NCBI RefSeq assembly: GCF_002845985.1
Contig: NZ_PDFK01000011.1
Coordinates: 43,738 to 107,737 of the forward strand
DNA: 64,000 nucleotides
Origin: Lysinibacillus fusiformis
GTDB lineage: Bacteria > Bacillota > Bacilli > Bacillales_A > Planococcaceae
Direction of reading: 5' to 3'
Below are positions 45,728 through 55,351 of this stretch, one piece after another (within the stretch, counting starts at the first letter, position 1; each line of letters starts with the position of its first letter). The notes below the pieces were generated by a model. It ran no database searches and was not told the DNA's origin. It was given only the letters and a program-made list of their open reading frames with translations. The translations under genes were made by a program, and so were the position numbers.

Positions 45728-47719
45728 ATGAAAAAAATATTAGAAGTGAAAAATTTAAGTGTCTCATTCAACACATACAACGGTGAGGTACAAGCAGTAC
45801 GCAACATTTCATTTGATTTATTTGAAGGTGAAACCTTAGCCATTGTAGGCGAGTCTGGCTCAGGAAAATCAGTTACTTCTAAAAGCCTTCTTCGCCTCAA
45901 TCCAACTGAGACAACGATATTAAAAAGTGGACACATTTTATATAACGGACATAATATTTTTACTTGCAGTGAGCAAAAAATCCGAGCAATTCGTGGAGCT
46001 GAAATAGCCATGATATTTCAAGATCCAATGACTGCTTTAAACCCTACGATGACGATTGGTCGCCAAATAGCAGAAAGTATAAAGAAACATACAACTTTAC
46101 GTGGCCAACAAATTACTAACCGTGTTATAGAACTATTGCAACTAGTCGGTATTAAAGAAGCTGATAAACGATATAAACAGTACCCACACCAATTTTCTGG
46201 AGGGATGCGCCAACGAATAGTGATTGCCATGGCGCTAGCTTGTGAGCCGCGCATCATTATTGCCGATGAGCCTACTACAGCACTAGATGTTTCGATCCAA
46301 GCACAAATTTTAGAATTACTAAAAAACATACAACAAAAAATGAATTTATCGATTATCTTTATTACCCATGATTTAGGTGTTGTCGCCAAAATGGCTGATC
46401 GTGTTGCTGTTATGTATGCTGGAAAAATAATTGAAATTGGCTTAGTTGATGAAATTTTTTATCATTGTCAACATCCTTATACACAAGGCCTACTTGCAGC
46501 CATGCCTAATCCAGATATTGATACCAATTCATTGTATGCCATTCCAGGAACACCACCAAACCTGCTTCAGCCACCTACTGGAGATGCCTTTGCAGCTCGT
46601 AATAAACATGCATTGAAAATTGACTTTATAGAGGAGCCACCGATGTTTCAAATAAGCGACACTCATTTCGCAGCAACTTGGTTATTGCATAAACACGCAC
46701 CTAAAATAGTACCGATTCATCAACAACCTACACAGGTACAGCAAGAGAAAAGTAAAGCACCCACTGTATTCGATAAAGAACATCCATATTTATCATTAAA
46801 GGAGGTCAAGCAGCACTTTTCTTTAGGAAAAAACACTGTTAATAAAGCTGTTGATGGCATTACGTTCGATATTTATAAAGGAGAAATTTTTGGTCTAGTG
46901 GGAGAATCAGGATGTGGTAAATCTACAACTGGACGTTCCATAATTGGACTCAATTCGATTACTAGCGGAGAAATTCACGTTGATGGTCGTAATATCAATG
47001 ACAATCAAACAAAAAAAGACAAACTAACTTTCAATAGCAAGGTGCAAATGATTTTCCAAGATCCCTATTCTTCCCTTAATCCGCGTATGAAAATAGCGGA
47101 TATTATTGCAGAAGGATTGGCCATCCATGAAGTACCAAAAAGTGAATGGAAGCCCAAAATATATGAGCTATTAAAAATAGTAGGATTAACAAAGGAGTAT
47201 GCAAACCGTTATCCTCACGAGCTTAGTGGTGGACAACGTCAGAGGATTGGTATTGCACGTGCTCTTGCTGTAGAACCTGAGCTCATCATTGCAGATGAAC
47301 CTATTTCTGCGTTGGACGTGTCCATCCAGGCACAAATAGTGAATCTACTGAAAAAGTTACAAAAGGAACGTGGATTGACCTATCTTTTTATTGCACATGA
47401 CTTGTCGATGGTGAAATATATTAGTGATCGTATTGGTGTGATGTATCGAGGAAAAATCGTTGAGCTAGCAGACAGTCAAGAGCTCTATGATCACTCAGTA
47501 CACCCTTATACGAAGTCATTATTATCAGCCATTCCATTGCCAGATCCTAAGTTAGAGCGAGAACGCAAACGCATTATTTTTAATGAAGCTACCTATCAAG
47601 CTAGCAGAAATTATGAAAGTGAAAGCTTTGTAGAGATACGGCCTGGTCACTTTGTTATGCTGACAGAAGAAGAGCTTGTCCAATACCGTCTAGCACAAGA
47701 AGGAGGTATATCACTTTGA
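45728..47719 (+). CDS. Fused OppD-OppF type ABC ATP-binding protein
   Basis: 663 residues holding both ATPases of the importer. First domain: Walker A GESGSGKSVTS (41-49), signature FSGGMRQRIVIA (156), Walker B IIIADEPTTALD. Second domain: Walker A GESGCGKSTTG (392-400), signature LSGGQRQRIGIARA, Walker B LIIADEPISALD. Between them the usual OppD C-terminal FAPRC...C motif is changed to FAARNKHALKIDFIEEPP, so both cysteines are lost. Similar fusions are known in GsiA-type transporters. AAGGAGATGCTCTAA precedes the ATG. It overlaps the DUF3899 gene by 4 nt. Confidence 0.95.
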   Translation: MKKILEVKNLSVSFNTYNGEVQAVRNISFDLFEGETLAIVGESGSGKSVTSKSLLRLNPTETTILKSGHILYNGHNIFTCSEQKIRAIRGAEIAMIFQDPMTALNPTMTIGRQIAESIKKHTTLRGQQITNRVIELLQLVGIKEADKRYKQYPHQFSGGMRQRIVIAMALACEPRIIIADEPTTALDVSIQAQILELLKNIQQKMNLSIIFITHDLGVVAKMADRVAVMYAGKIIEIGLVDEIFYHCQHPYTQGLLAAMPNPDIDTNSLYAIPGTPPNLLQPPTGDAFAARNKHALKIDFIEEPPMFQISDTHFAATWLLHKHAPKIVPIHQQPTQVQQEKSKAPTVFDKEHPYLSLKEVKQHFSLGKNTVNKAVDGITFDIYKGEIFGLVGESGCGKSTTGRSIIGLNSITSGEIHVDGRNINDNQTKKDKLTFNSKVQMIFQDPYSSLNPRMKIADIIAEGLAIHEVPKSEWKPKIYELLKIVGLTKEYANRYPHELSGGQRQRIGIARALAVEPELIIADEPISALDVSIQAQIVNLLKKLQKERGLTYLFIAHDLSMVKYISDRIGVMYRGKIVELADSQELYDHSVHPYTKSLLSAIPLPDPKLERERKRIIFNEATYQASRNYESESFVEIRPGHFVMLTEEELVQYRLAQEGGISL

Positions 47720-48081
47720 ATATAAAGGTCACAGCCCTACTTGCTAGCTGTATTGTCATAAGTTCCCTTAGCTATACTTGGCTCCTCCATCAACCAATAA
47801 CTTTTTTAACATTGATCAACAATATTTTCCTTATTTCACTTGCGTTCACTATTGTAGGTGCATCATTATTTGTTGTGCAAGGTGGGCTTTTTAATGGTAT
47901 CGCCTATAGTTTTAAACGTTTTTTTGCACGTGTCACTAAAAATGGTGCCTATGCCTTTGAATTAGATGGAGATTTAGAATTTGTTCATGCACCTTCCTAC
48001 ACCTTCACTTATCCACTATTACTAGCGGGTATACTTGGCTGTTCCGCAACAGCCATTTTATCGATAGTTTTCTATCTATAA
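47716..48081 (+). CDS. DUF3899 membrane protein
   Basis: 121 residues with three predicted membrane helices (about 5-23, 33-58, 98-119) and a short loop containing GGLFNGIAYSFKRFFARVTKNGAYAFELDGDL, the feature I associate with DUF3899. Function unknown; it is commonly linked to peptide transporters in Bacillales. Start TTG at 47716 after AGGAGG, overlapping the ATPase stop (TTGA). Last gene of the operon. Confidence 0.8.
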   Translation: MNIKVTALLASCIVISSLSYTWLLHQPITFLTLINNIFLISLAFTIVGASLFVVQGGLFNGIAYSFKRFFARVTKNGAYAFELDGDLEFVHAPSYTFTYPLLLAGILGCSATAILSIVFYL

Positions 48082-48309
48082 ATGAAAAACAAAACCATCA
48101 ATAGAATTTTGTGAAAGGTGAAAAAGGATTTCCGTTGCAGGTTAATTGCTTTCCTGTGGTTGAGCGCCGAGCCGCTTCGCTCAAATGTTTCTTTTTAGCA
48201 AAGTTTTTTAAATAAAGTCTGGTAGAGGGGTGTTGTCACTCATCACTTCTCCACATTGAAAATAAGAGGCTATCTACAAATAATGGGCTATTTTGCTCGC
48301 TACGGCTCG

Positions 48310-48430
48310 TATGAAAGATAAGGAAAGACGCTTTTGCATATGGCGAGACTCTGGAGCAAACGCAGTGAGTGAAGCAGCTCATCGGACGCTGGCGGAACGG
48401 AAATCACCCCCCTCGCCTTTCAAAATAGCT
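48310..48430. repeat. Second degenerate intergenic repeat, in a 420-bp gene-free stretch
   Basis: Between the DUF3899 gene and the terminator, the text GGCGAGACTCTGGAGC, GAGTGAAGCAGCTCATCGGACGCTGG and CGGAACGGAAATCACC resembles the same dispersed repeat family as 4727-4885. GC content rises locally against the AT-rich surroundings. An in-frame reading here (from about 48,293) is not a believable gene. Confidence 0.5.
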
Positions 48431-48467
48431 TTTTCTGCCGTTGACATCGCCCTTTTTCAACAACATG

Positions 48468-48507
48468 AAAAAATGCTGTCCTCCGAAAGTAGAGGACAGC
48501 ATTTTTT
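48468..48507. terminator. Bidirectional intrinsic terminator
   Basis: AAAAAATGCTGTCCTC and GAGGACAGCATTTTTT form a perfect stem with A and T tracts, directly after the converging binding-protein gene. Confidence 0.95.
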
Positions 48508-50188
48508 AGTTTACAATTTCTACCCATTTATAGCTTATGTCAGCTGAGAATGGATGCTCATATAAATTTTTCACGTATGGTTTTGTCAAACGACTTAACC
48601 CTTTTTGAAATGTTGGAGCGAATGCTACGTCTTCCATCATTAATTTTTCAGCTTGCTGCATAAGTTCCCAGCGCTCTATAACATCAGAGGTAGTTTTCGC
48701 TTGTTTTATTAATGCATCCACTTTTTCATTTTTATAGTTGGATTGATTATAATAAGCTGTTGATTCAAATAATTCAATGTAAGTCATAGGATCTTGATAG
48801 TCAGGACCCCAACCGCCATAGTCTAAGTCAAAATCAACAGCCCCCTCTAATGCAAGTTTTTGCTTATTAGGCTGCATATTAATTGTTAGCTCTAAGCCTT
48901 CTAAATTCGTCTCTAATTGATTTTTAATAAATTCAGCAGCTTTCTTAGATTCTGCACGGTCATATGTTAAAAACTCCAGCTTTACTTGGTCTACACCAAG
49001 TTCCTTTTTGCCAGTAGCCCATAGTTCCTTCGCTAATTCGATATCTGTTTTATTCATATCACCGTTTCCATCGCGGAAGTCATTCCCCTTGTCATCTGTT
49101 GATAATCCCTGTGGTACTAAATAATAAGCAGGAATAGAACCATCCTGTAATATCACATCAGCAAAGCCTTGTTTATCCCATGCCAAATCAATGGCTTTAC
49201 GAATGTTTTGATTAGCTAAATATTGATTTTCGTGATTTATACGAATAAAATACGTATTTGGCTTTAAAAACGTTGAATACTCTGGACTGTCTTTATATTG
49301 AGCGACATACTCACTCGATAACTCGGCAGTGTCTATTTCACCAGCCTCATAGAGATTGACAGCCGTTGCTGTATCTTTGACAATTTTTTGTGTGATTTTA
49401 GTAAGCTTGACAGTGTCTTTATCCCAATAACTTTCATTTTTGACGAACGTCCATCCTTGCCCATGTTGCCAAGATTCCATCTGGAAAGGACCATTATAGA
49501 TCATATTAGCCGCTTCTAGCGCATATTGATCGCCTTGGGATTCTGTAAATTCTTCATTTAATGGGAAAAACGGTGCATAAGTCGTTAAGCTAATAAAATA
49601 CGGAATAGGCGCATTTAGTTGCACTTCTAATGTTTCATCGTTTAACGCCTTAATACCAATTTCCTCTACCTTTCCATAAAGTGGGTCCTCTTCTGTTTGA
49701 ACATTGGCCGCATTTTTTATATCCAACATTAAGTAAGAATAAATTGCTTGTGTTTCTGGGTTTATAGCTCTTTTCCAAGCATATTCAAAATCATGTGCTG
49801 TAACTGGAGACCCATTACTCCACACTGCATCCTTGCGTATTTTAAATGTATAAACTGTACCATCCTCAGAAACTTCATGTGACTCTGCCATACCCGGAAC
49901 TGGTGTATTTTCAGGCCCTATACGATATAACCCCTCGAACACAGAGTTCATTGCCGTCACAGCAAGTGCATCTACACTCCCCAATGAGCTCATTGTCGTT
50001 AAATCACCTGTTGCAACTAAATGAAGCTCTTGTGCAGCAGTATTGTCGCCTTCATCAGTAGATGCATTGTCTGATTCATTACTATTTGTAGTATTTCCAG
50101 AAGTATTGTTTTCTTTCCCGTAACAACCGACCAATACAATGAGCATTAATCCTAACAATACGACAAGCCATTTTGTTTTTTTAGCCAT
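48506..50188 (-). CDS. Oligopeptide ABC transporter substrate-binding lipoprotein (OppA-like)
   Basis: 560 residues from ATG at 50188 (AAAGGGG 8 nt upstream; the frame opens earlier at 50230 without a site). Signal peptide with lipobox LVGC, a Ser/Asn/Thr linker, and the SBP_bac_5 fold: SHEVSEDGTVYTFKIRKDAVWSNGSPVTAHDFEYAWKRAINPET is the family signature. It binds peptides for the OppB-C-DF system encoded convergently to its left. It has its own promoter region, facing the peptidase gene. Confidence 0.95.
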   Translation of the reverse strand: MAKKTKWLVVLLGLMLIVLVGCYGKENNTSGNTTNSNESDNASTDEGDNTAAQELHLVATGDLTTMSSLGSVDALAVTAMNSVFEGLYRIGPENTPVPGMAESHEVSEDGTVYTFKIRKDAVWSNGSPVTAHDFEYAWKRAINPETQAIYSYLMLDIKNAANVQTEEDPLYGKVEEIGIKALNDETLEVQLNAPIPYFISLTTYAPFFPLNEEFTESQGDQYALEAANMIYNGPFQMESWQHGQGWTFVKNESYWDKDTVKLTKITQKIVKDTATAVNLYEAGEIDTAELSSEYVAQYKDSPEYSTFLKPNTYFIRINHENQYLANQNIRKAIDLAWDKQGFADVILQDGSIPAYYLVPQGLSTDDKGNDFRDGNGDMNKTDIELAKELWATGKKELGVDQVKLEFLTYDRAESKKAAEFIKNQLETNLEGLELTINMQPNKQKLALEGAVDFDLDYGGWGPDYQDPMTYIELFESTAYYNQSNYKNEKVDALIKQAKTTSDVIERWELMQQAEKLMMEDVAFAPTFQKGLSRLTKPYVKNLYEHPFSADISYKWVEIVN

Positions 50189-50324
50189 CCTCAAAACCCC
50201 TTTGATTTTATTGCACGAATGAAATCGCACTATAAAAATCTATGCAATTTTCATGCCGACGCCAAATATTTTTAAAATTGGCACAGATTTTGCATTATAA
50301 TTTCACTAAAGGGGGAATGACAAC

Positions 50325-51389
50325 ATGTCAAAATTAGAACAATTACGAAATGCTTTACAAGCACAAGATACAAGCGCAATGATTATCACAAATGCACAAA
50401 ACCGACGTTATCTAACAGGATTTACTGGAAGTGCAGGAACGGTTGTAGTAACTAATAGGCGCGCACTTTTATTAGTGGACTTCCGCTACACACAACAAGC
50501 AACGGAGCAAAGTAAAACTTTCGAGGTTCATGAGATTGATCGCAACCGTATATATGAAACGATTCAAGAGATTTTAGATCAAGATTCAATCCAATCAGTT
50601 GGCTTTGAACAACATCACGTAACTTATTACGCCTATCAATTAATGGCTAATAAATTGACAGCAACATTAAAGCCTTTATCTAATATTGTGGAAAATTTAC
50701 GTATGATTAAGACACCAGAAGAAATTGAAATAATTAAGAAGGCAGCTTGGATTTCAGATGAGGCATTTAAGCATATTTTAACATTCATTAAACCGGGTGT
50801 TTCAGAAATCGAAATTGCCAATGAATTGGAATCCCATATGCGAAAAAACGGTGCAACTAGTGCTGCATTTGATATGATTATCGCTTCAGGTCATCGCTCT
50901 GCTCTACCACATGGTGTAGCATCTTCAAAAATAATTGAGCAAGGTGACATGCTAACACTTGATTTTGGTGCTTATTATCAAGGCTATCGTTCTGACATGA
51001 CAAGAACTATTGCTGTTGGTGAGCCACCTGAACAATTAAAAGAAATATATCAAATTGTTTATGATTCCTTGCAACATGCTCTTTCTAATATGAAAGCTGG
51101 TATGACAGGGCAAAATGCAGATAGCTATACACGTGACTACATTACAGCTAAAGGCTATGGGGACAATTACGGACATGGAGCAGGACATGGCATCGGGTTA
51201 GATATCCATGAAAATATATTCATGTCGTCAGTTTGTGAAGACATCTTAGAAGAGAATATGGTACTTACAGTTGAGCCAGGCATTTACGTTCCACAAGTTG
51301 GCGGTGTTCGCATAGAAGATGATGTCATCATTACAAAAGACGGTGTAGAAGTGATCACACACTCACCAAAAGAACTCATTATTTTATAA
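50325..51389 (+). CDS. Xaa-Pro aminopeptidase/dipeptidase, M24 family
   Basis: 354 residues: an N-terminal creatinase-like domain (about 1-130) and the pita-bread catalytic domain with all five metal ligands, Asp213, Asp224 (TLDFGAYYQGYRSDMTRT), His288 (GAGHGIGLD), Glu317 (VEPGIY) and Glu331 (GVRIEDDV). It frees residues next to proline in peptides. Beside the peptide importer and the hydroxyproline pathway it would help use collagen-like or proline-rich peptides; that link is inference. GGGGGAATGACAAC precedes the ATG. Confidence 0.95.
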   Translation: MSKLEQLRNALQAQDTSAMIITNAQNRRYLTGFTGSAGTVVVTNRRALLLVDFRYTQQATEQSKTFEVHEIDRNRIYETIQEILDQDSIQSVGFEQHHVTYYAYQLMANKLTATLKPLSNIVENLRMIKTPEEIEIIKKAAWISDEAFKHILTFIKPGVSEIEIANELESHMRKNGATSAAFDMIIASGHRSALPHGVASSKIIEQGDMLTLDFGAYYQGYRSDMTRTIAVGEPPEQLKEIYQIVYDSLQHALSNMKAGMTGQNADSYTRDYITAKGYGDNYGHGAGHGIGLDIHENIFMSSVCEDILEENMVLTVEPGIYVPQVGGVRIEDDVIITKDGVEVITHSPKELIIL

Positions 51390-51565
51390 TTTCTTTACAC
51401 TTATCCTATAGATGTTTACTTTTTTTACACTTTTTAAAAACCTTTCATTTCAACATTTTGAGCTTTTTATTGGAAGCTTATAATATATTTCGTTGCACAT
51501 GTCAAAATTTCTTGTCACTATATTTTCTAAGGTTAGATAGATTGATAGAGAATCGAGGTTTTATT

Positions 51566-52852
51566 ATGCAACTTTCTATTAAGCAAACACAAGAATTACA
51601 AATCGTTATGTCTGCCCAACTTCGTCAGGCAATCGAGCTACTCCAATATTCAACTCAGGAATTAGAACAATATATACGTGAACAAGAACTCGTTAATCCT
51701 TTAATTGAATTAAGTGAACCAACACTTAAAGACCATCTACAGATTCCAAAAATGAGTAGCAGACATCTTGATATTATGCATCTTGCCACAAAATGTGAAA
51801 AAAATGTTCGTGATGAACTATTCCAACAGGTCAGGCTAACATTTTCTAACGAAAAGGACATTCAACTCTTAAAACATATTATTTATCATTTAGATGACAA
51901 TGGTTATTATGAGCATTCAACACAAACGTCTTATAATGACCTAGAAATTGAAAAGGGCATTCATTTATTACAAACAATTGGTCCCTTAGGAATTGGTGCA
52001 CGCAATTTGAAGGAATGTTTACTATTGCAAACCATTTATTGTCATAACAGCCCTGCTCATGCTGAAACCGTTATTTCTAATTATCTAGAAGAGCTTGCCA
52101 ATAAGAAGTGGAAACAAATCTCAAAAGAGCTGGATATATCGCTAAGTGACTTACAAATGATCTATCTTTTTATACAATCACTACAGCCAAAGCTGAGCTC
52201 ATTATTTTATCAAGAGTTGGTACATACGACGATACCAGATATCATTGTTGATATCGTTGATGGTGGGATTACCTTTTCGTTAAATGATTATTATTTACCA
52301 AAAATTAATATTCACGCTGACTACTTTCCTTATATAAAAACGCATTCCTCAGAGAAGAGTTATTTTAAAAAACACTTAACTGACTACCATTGGTTAGTTA
52401 ACAGCATTGAACAACGTCGAAATACAATGATCAATATCATGAAGGCACTTATTGAAAAACAAAAGAAGTTTTTTCTATATGGCTTTGATGCCATGCAACC
52501 ACTTACGTTGCGTGAAATTGCTGACCAAATAGATGTTCATGAATCAACGGTTAGCCGCATTACAACGAATAAATATGTACAAACTGCTTTTGGCACATTT
52601 GAATTAAAAGAATTATTCACCTCTAAATTGTCAACAGCAAATGGTCATAGTGTGTCGCAAATAAAGGTGAAGTCATTGCTGTCAGACTATATAAAATCTG
52701 AAAATAAAGCAAAGCCCTTCTCTGATCAAAAAATAGCTGAGTATTTTAACTCTGCGTTGGGAATTGAAATATCTCGTCGTACCATAGCCAAATATCGCGA
52801 GGACATGAACATACCTTCCTCTGCTAGACGTAAAATAAACCAGTTTAAATAA
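51566..52852 (+). CDS. rpoN: RNA polymerase sigma-54 factor
   Basis: 428 residues from ATG at 51566 (GAGGTTTTATT upstream; the open frame from 51458 is an unlikely extension). Region I: LSIKQTQELQIVMSAQLRQAIELLQYSTQELEQYIREQELVNPLIEL. The core-binding region follows, and the C-terminus carries the HTH REIADQIDVHESTVSRIT and the RpoN box (SRRTIAKYRE), which reads the -24 element. It is called sigL in B. subtilis. It lies next to a locus with three -24/-12 promoters. Confidence 0.96.
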   Translation: MQLSIKQTQELQIVMSAQLRQAIELLQYSTQELEQYIREQELVNPLIELSEPTLKDHLQIPKMSSRHLDIMHLATKCEKNVRDELFQQVRLTFSNEKDIQLLKHIIYHLDDNGYYEHSTQTSYNDLEIEKGIHLLQTIGPLGIGARNLKECLLLQTIYCHNSPAHAETVISNYLEELANKKWKQISKELDISLSDLQMIYLFIQSLQPKLSSLFYQELVHTTIPDIIVDIVDGGITFSLNDYYLPKINIHADYFPYIKTHSSEKSYFKKHLTDYHWLVNSIEQRRNTMINIMKALIEKQKKFFLYGFDAMQPLTLREIADQIDVHESTVSRITTNKYVQTAFGTFELKELFTSKLSTANGHSVSQIKVKSLLSDYIKSENKAKPFSDQKIAEYFNSALGIEISRRTIAKYREDMNIPSSARRKINQFK

Positions 52853-52856
52853 TGAG

Positions 52857-52889
52857 AAAAGGAGCTATCTATTGGGGGTAGCTCCTTTT
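52857..52889. terminator. Bidirectional intrinsic terminator
   Basis: AAAAGGAGCTA pairs perfectly with TAGCTCCTTTT between rpoN and the converging dehydrogenase gene. Confidence 0.9.
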
Positions 52890-52921
52890 CCATCTAAACA
52901 AATTTAAAGCAGACTCACTTA

Positions 52922-54406
52922 TTATTGCTTCATATTGACAAATACACTTTTCACCTCAGTATAATTGGACAAACCATATTCGCCGCCCATTTCACGACCA
53001 ATACCTGACTGTTTATAGCCACCAAATGGCATCGTTTCCCATTCTAAGCCAAAATCATTAATCCATACTGTTCCTGCCTGTAGTTTACTAGCAATATAAT
53101 GTGCTTTTTTTACATTTTCTGTCCAAATGCTTGCAGCAAGTCCATACCTACTATTATTAGCACGCACGATCACTTCTTCTATTGTTTCAAACGATAGAAT
53201 AGACATAACAGGTCCGAAAATCTCCTCCTGAGCAATCGTCATCGTGTCCTGTACATCAGCAAAGATAGTTGGTTGTACAAAAAATCCCTTTTGGAGTGCT
53301 CGATTACCACCAGCTACTAAGCGAGCACCCTCTTCTTTTCCTTTTTCAATAAAACCAAGGACTGTATTTAATTGTTTTTGTGACACTAACGGGCCCATTT
53401 CTGTTTCCGGATCTAGTCCTGGTCCTACCTTCAATGCCTTAGCCTTTTCTGCAAGTCGTTCAACAAATTGATTGTATAGACTACTATGCACAAATACTCG
53501 TGTACATGCGCTACAGTTTTGGCCGTGATTGTACATCGTTCCAGCAAAAGTTCCCTCTATTGCTTCCTGTACATCTGCATCTGGTAACACAATAGCAGGA
53601 GATTTCCCTCCAAGCTCTAATGTTACACTTTTCACTTCATCAGCTGCCTTTTTCATCACGTGGATTCCAGTTTTTGTTGATCCAGTGAAGGCTACTTTAG
53701 CTACACCTTTATGTGTAACAATAGCTTCTCCAGCTTCTCCCGTACCCGGTACAATATTTACTACACCATTTGGAAAACCAGCTTGTTTCATTAATTGCCC
53801 TACATATAATAATGATAATGGCGTTTCAGCCGCTGGTTTGATGACAATCGTACACCCTACAGCTAACGCTGCGCCTAGCTTCCATGCCGCCATTGCAAGA
53901 GGGAAATTCCAAGGAATAATTTGACCTACAACACCAACAGGCTCATGTACAATATAATTTAAGTAATCCTTGGATACTTGTACAGTCTGTCCTGTAATTT
54001 TTGTCGCCCACCCTGCATAATAACGGAAATGCTGAACAGTGCCATCCACATCATCTGCGAGAGCAGTTTGATATGGTTTACCATTGTCTATTGATTCAAG
54101 CTGTGCTAGCTCTTCACGATGTTCTTCTAGTAAATCTGCCAATTTATAAATAATTCGTGAGCGTTCAGCTGCCTCCATCGTTGACCATGCACCATCAAAT
54201 GCTTTTTGAGCAGCTTCTACTGCAAGATCAATATCTTCTGCCTGTGCTTCGCTTACTACAGCAATGACCTCTTCATTAGCAGGATTTAGAACATTCAATG
54301 TTTTACCTGATTGAGCTTGCATGTATTCACCGTCGATATACAAGCCGATTGTGGACTGTAGAAATTCCTTTACTTGTGGTTTTAATGTCAACACTGCCTC
54401 CATCAT
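52922..54406 (-). CDS. Aldehyde dehydrogenase, probable 2-oxoglutarate-semialdehyde dehydrogenase
   Basis: 494 residues with the ALDH fold: NAD-binding PWNFPLAMAAWKLGAALAVGC, catalytic Glu264 (LELGGKSP) and nucleophile Cys298 (GQNCSACTR), EEIFGPV and the PFGGYKQSGIGRE tail. As the last gene of the hydroxyproline operon it should oxidise 2-oxoglutarate semialdehyde (2,5-dioxopentanoate) to 2-oxoglutarate. Specificity is inferred from context: the sequence alone also allows betaine-aldehyde or similar substrates. AAAGGGGGATGA precedes the two adjacent ATG codons at 54406 and 54403. Confidence 0.9.
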   Translation of the reverse strand: MMEAVLTLKPQVKEFLQSTIGLYIDGEYMQAQSGKTLNVLNPANEEVIAVVSEAQAEDIDLAVEAAQKAFDGAWSTMEAAERSRIIYKLADLLEEHREELAQLESIDNGKPYQTALADDVDGTVQHFRYYAGWATKITGQTVQVSKDYLNYIVHEPVGVVGQIIPWNFPLAMAAWKLGAALAVGCTIVIKPAAETPLSLLYVGQLMKQAGFPNGVVNIVPGTGEAGEAIVTHKGVAKVAFTGSTKTGIHVMKKAADEVKSVTLELGGKSPAIVLPDADVQEAIEGTFAGTMYNHGQNCSACTRVFVHSSLYNQFVERLAEKAKALKVGPGLDPETEMGPLVSQKQLNTVLGFIEKGKEEGARLVAGGNRALQKGFFVQPTIFADVQDTMTIAQEEIFGPVMSILSFETIEEVIVRANNSRYGLAASIWTENVKKAHYIASKLQAGTVWINDFGLEWETMPFGGYKQSGIGREMGGEYGLSNYTEVKSVFVNMKQ

Positions 54407-54421
54407 TCATCCCCCTTTGCA

Positions 54422-55324
54422 TTAATAATGTTCAATTGCCAGTACGTCTAAATTAGTCATAATTGCTTTAAGTTGGGCATCTTCTTCCTCTGTTAGTGGG
54501 AGTCGTGGTAGACGACATGGTCCCCCTGCCCATCCTTTTAGTTCCATTGCACGTTTAGTGATTTGTACATATTTACCTGATCCCTCTAAAAATGCACATA
54601 AAGGTAATAAACGATCATAAATTGCCCAAGCTGCCTCTAAATTTCCTTCTTTTACTTGACTATATAACTTTGTGACAAGCTCTGGCACAATATTTCCAGA
54701 TACAGAAATCCACCCAACAGCCCCAACTAAAAATGATTCTATGGCTAAGTCCTCTGAACCACAAAATACTTTAATATTATCTTGGCCTTGACGTACGATA
54801 TCACGCGCTTTTCCAATACTGCCGCTCGATTCCTTAATGTGTGTAATATTTGGAACATCTCTACCTACTTTTAAAATCGTTTCTAAACCAATATCTACCC
54901 CCGACGTAAACGGATTATTATAGATCATAATAGGGAAGCTTACAGATTCGGCTACTGATTTAAAATGAACATATATTTCCTCATCTTTTGGGTGTGCATA
55001 ATAGGAATTAATCAATAATGCTGCGTCTGCGCCGGCCAGTTCAGCCTGCTGTGTATAGGTGATAGCCTCTGCAGTTGTCTCAGCAGCTGTACCAACAATC
55101 AATGTAATTCGCCCTTTAATTTGATCTACAGCTACTTCTACTGCTTTAAACCGTTCTTCTTTCGTTAAACTTACAAATTCGCCTGTACTACCGTTAATAG
55201 CAATACCTGTTACCCCTGCTTCAATAAAATGTTCAATATTTTGACGGAAACCATCCCAATCAATGTCCGTTTGGTTTTTCATCGGTGTTACTAATACCGG
55301 AAATACACCTTCTAATTTTTTCAT
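54422..55324 (-). CDS. DapA-superfamily lyase, probable 1-pyrroline-4-hydroxy-2-carboxylate deaminase
   Basis: 300-residue TIM barrel of the DHDPS/NAL group. Schiff-base Lys164 (ITHIKESSG), Tyr135 (IMIYNNP) and the GSTGEF motif (45-50) are intact. In hydroxyproline operons this family deaminates and dehydrates pyrroline-hydroxycarboxylate to 2-oxoglutarate semialdehyde. It is 27 bp downstream of the cysteine-less racemase homologue and 15 bp before the ALDH gene. True lysine-pathway DapA is less likely in this setting. Confidence 0.88.
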   Translation of the reverse strand: MKKLEGVFPVLVTPMKNQTDIDWDGFRQNIEHFIEAGVTGIAINGSTGEFVSLTKEERFKAVEVAVDQIKGRITLIVGTAAETTAEAITYTQQAELAGADAALLINSYYAHPKDEEIYVHFKSVAESVSFPIMIYNNPFTSGVDIGLETILKVGRDVPNITHIKESSGSIGKARDIVRQGQDNIKVFCGSEDLAIESFLVGAVGWISVSGNIVPELVTKLYSQVKEGNLEAAWAIYDRLLPLCAFLEGSGKYVQITKRAMELKGWAGGPCRLPRLPLTEEEDAQLKAIMTNLDVLAIEHY

Positions 55325-55351
55325 CTTTTTTTCCTCCTCTACCCTCTTTTA

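Noticed and set aside
48293..48547. 84-codon plus-strand open frame before the binding-protein gene
   Set aside because: It spans a repeat-like GC-rich patch and runs through the strong terminator into the converging gene.
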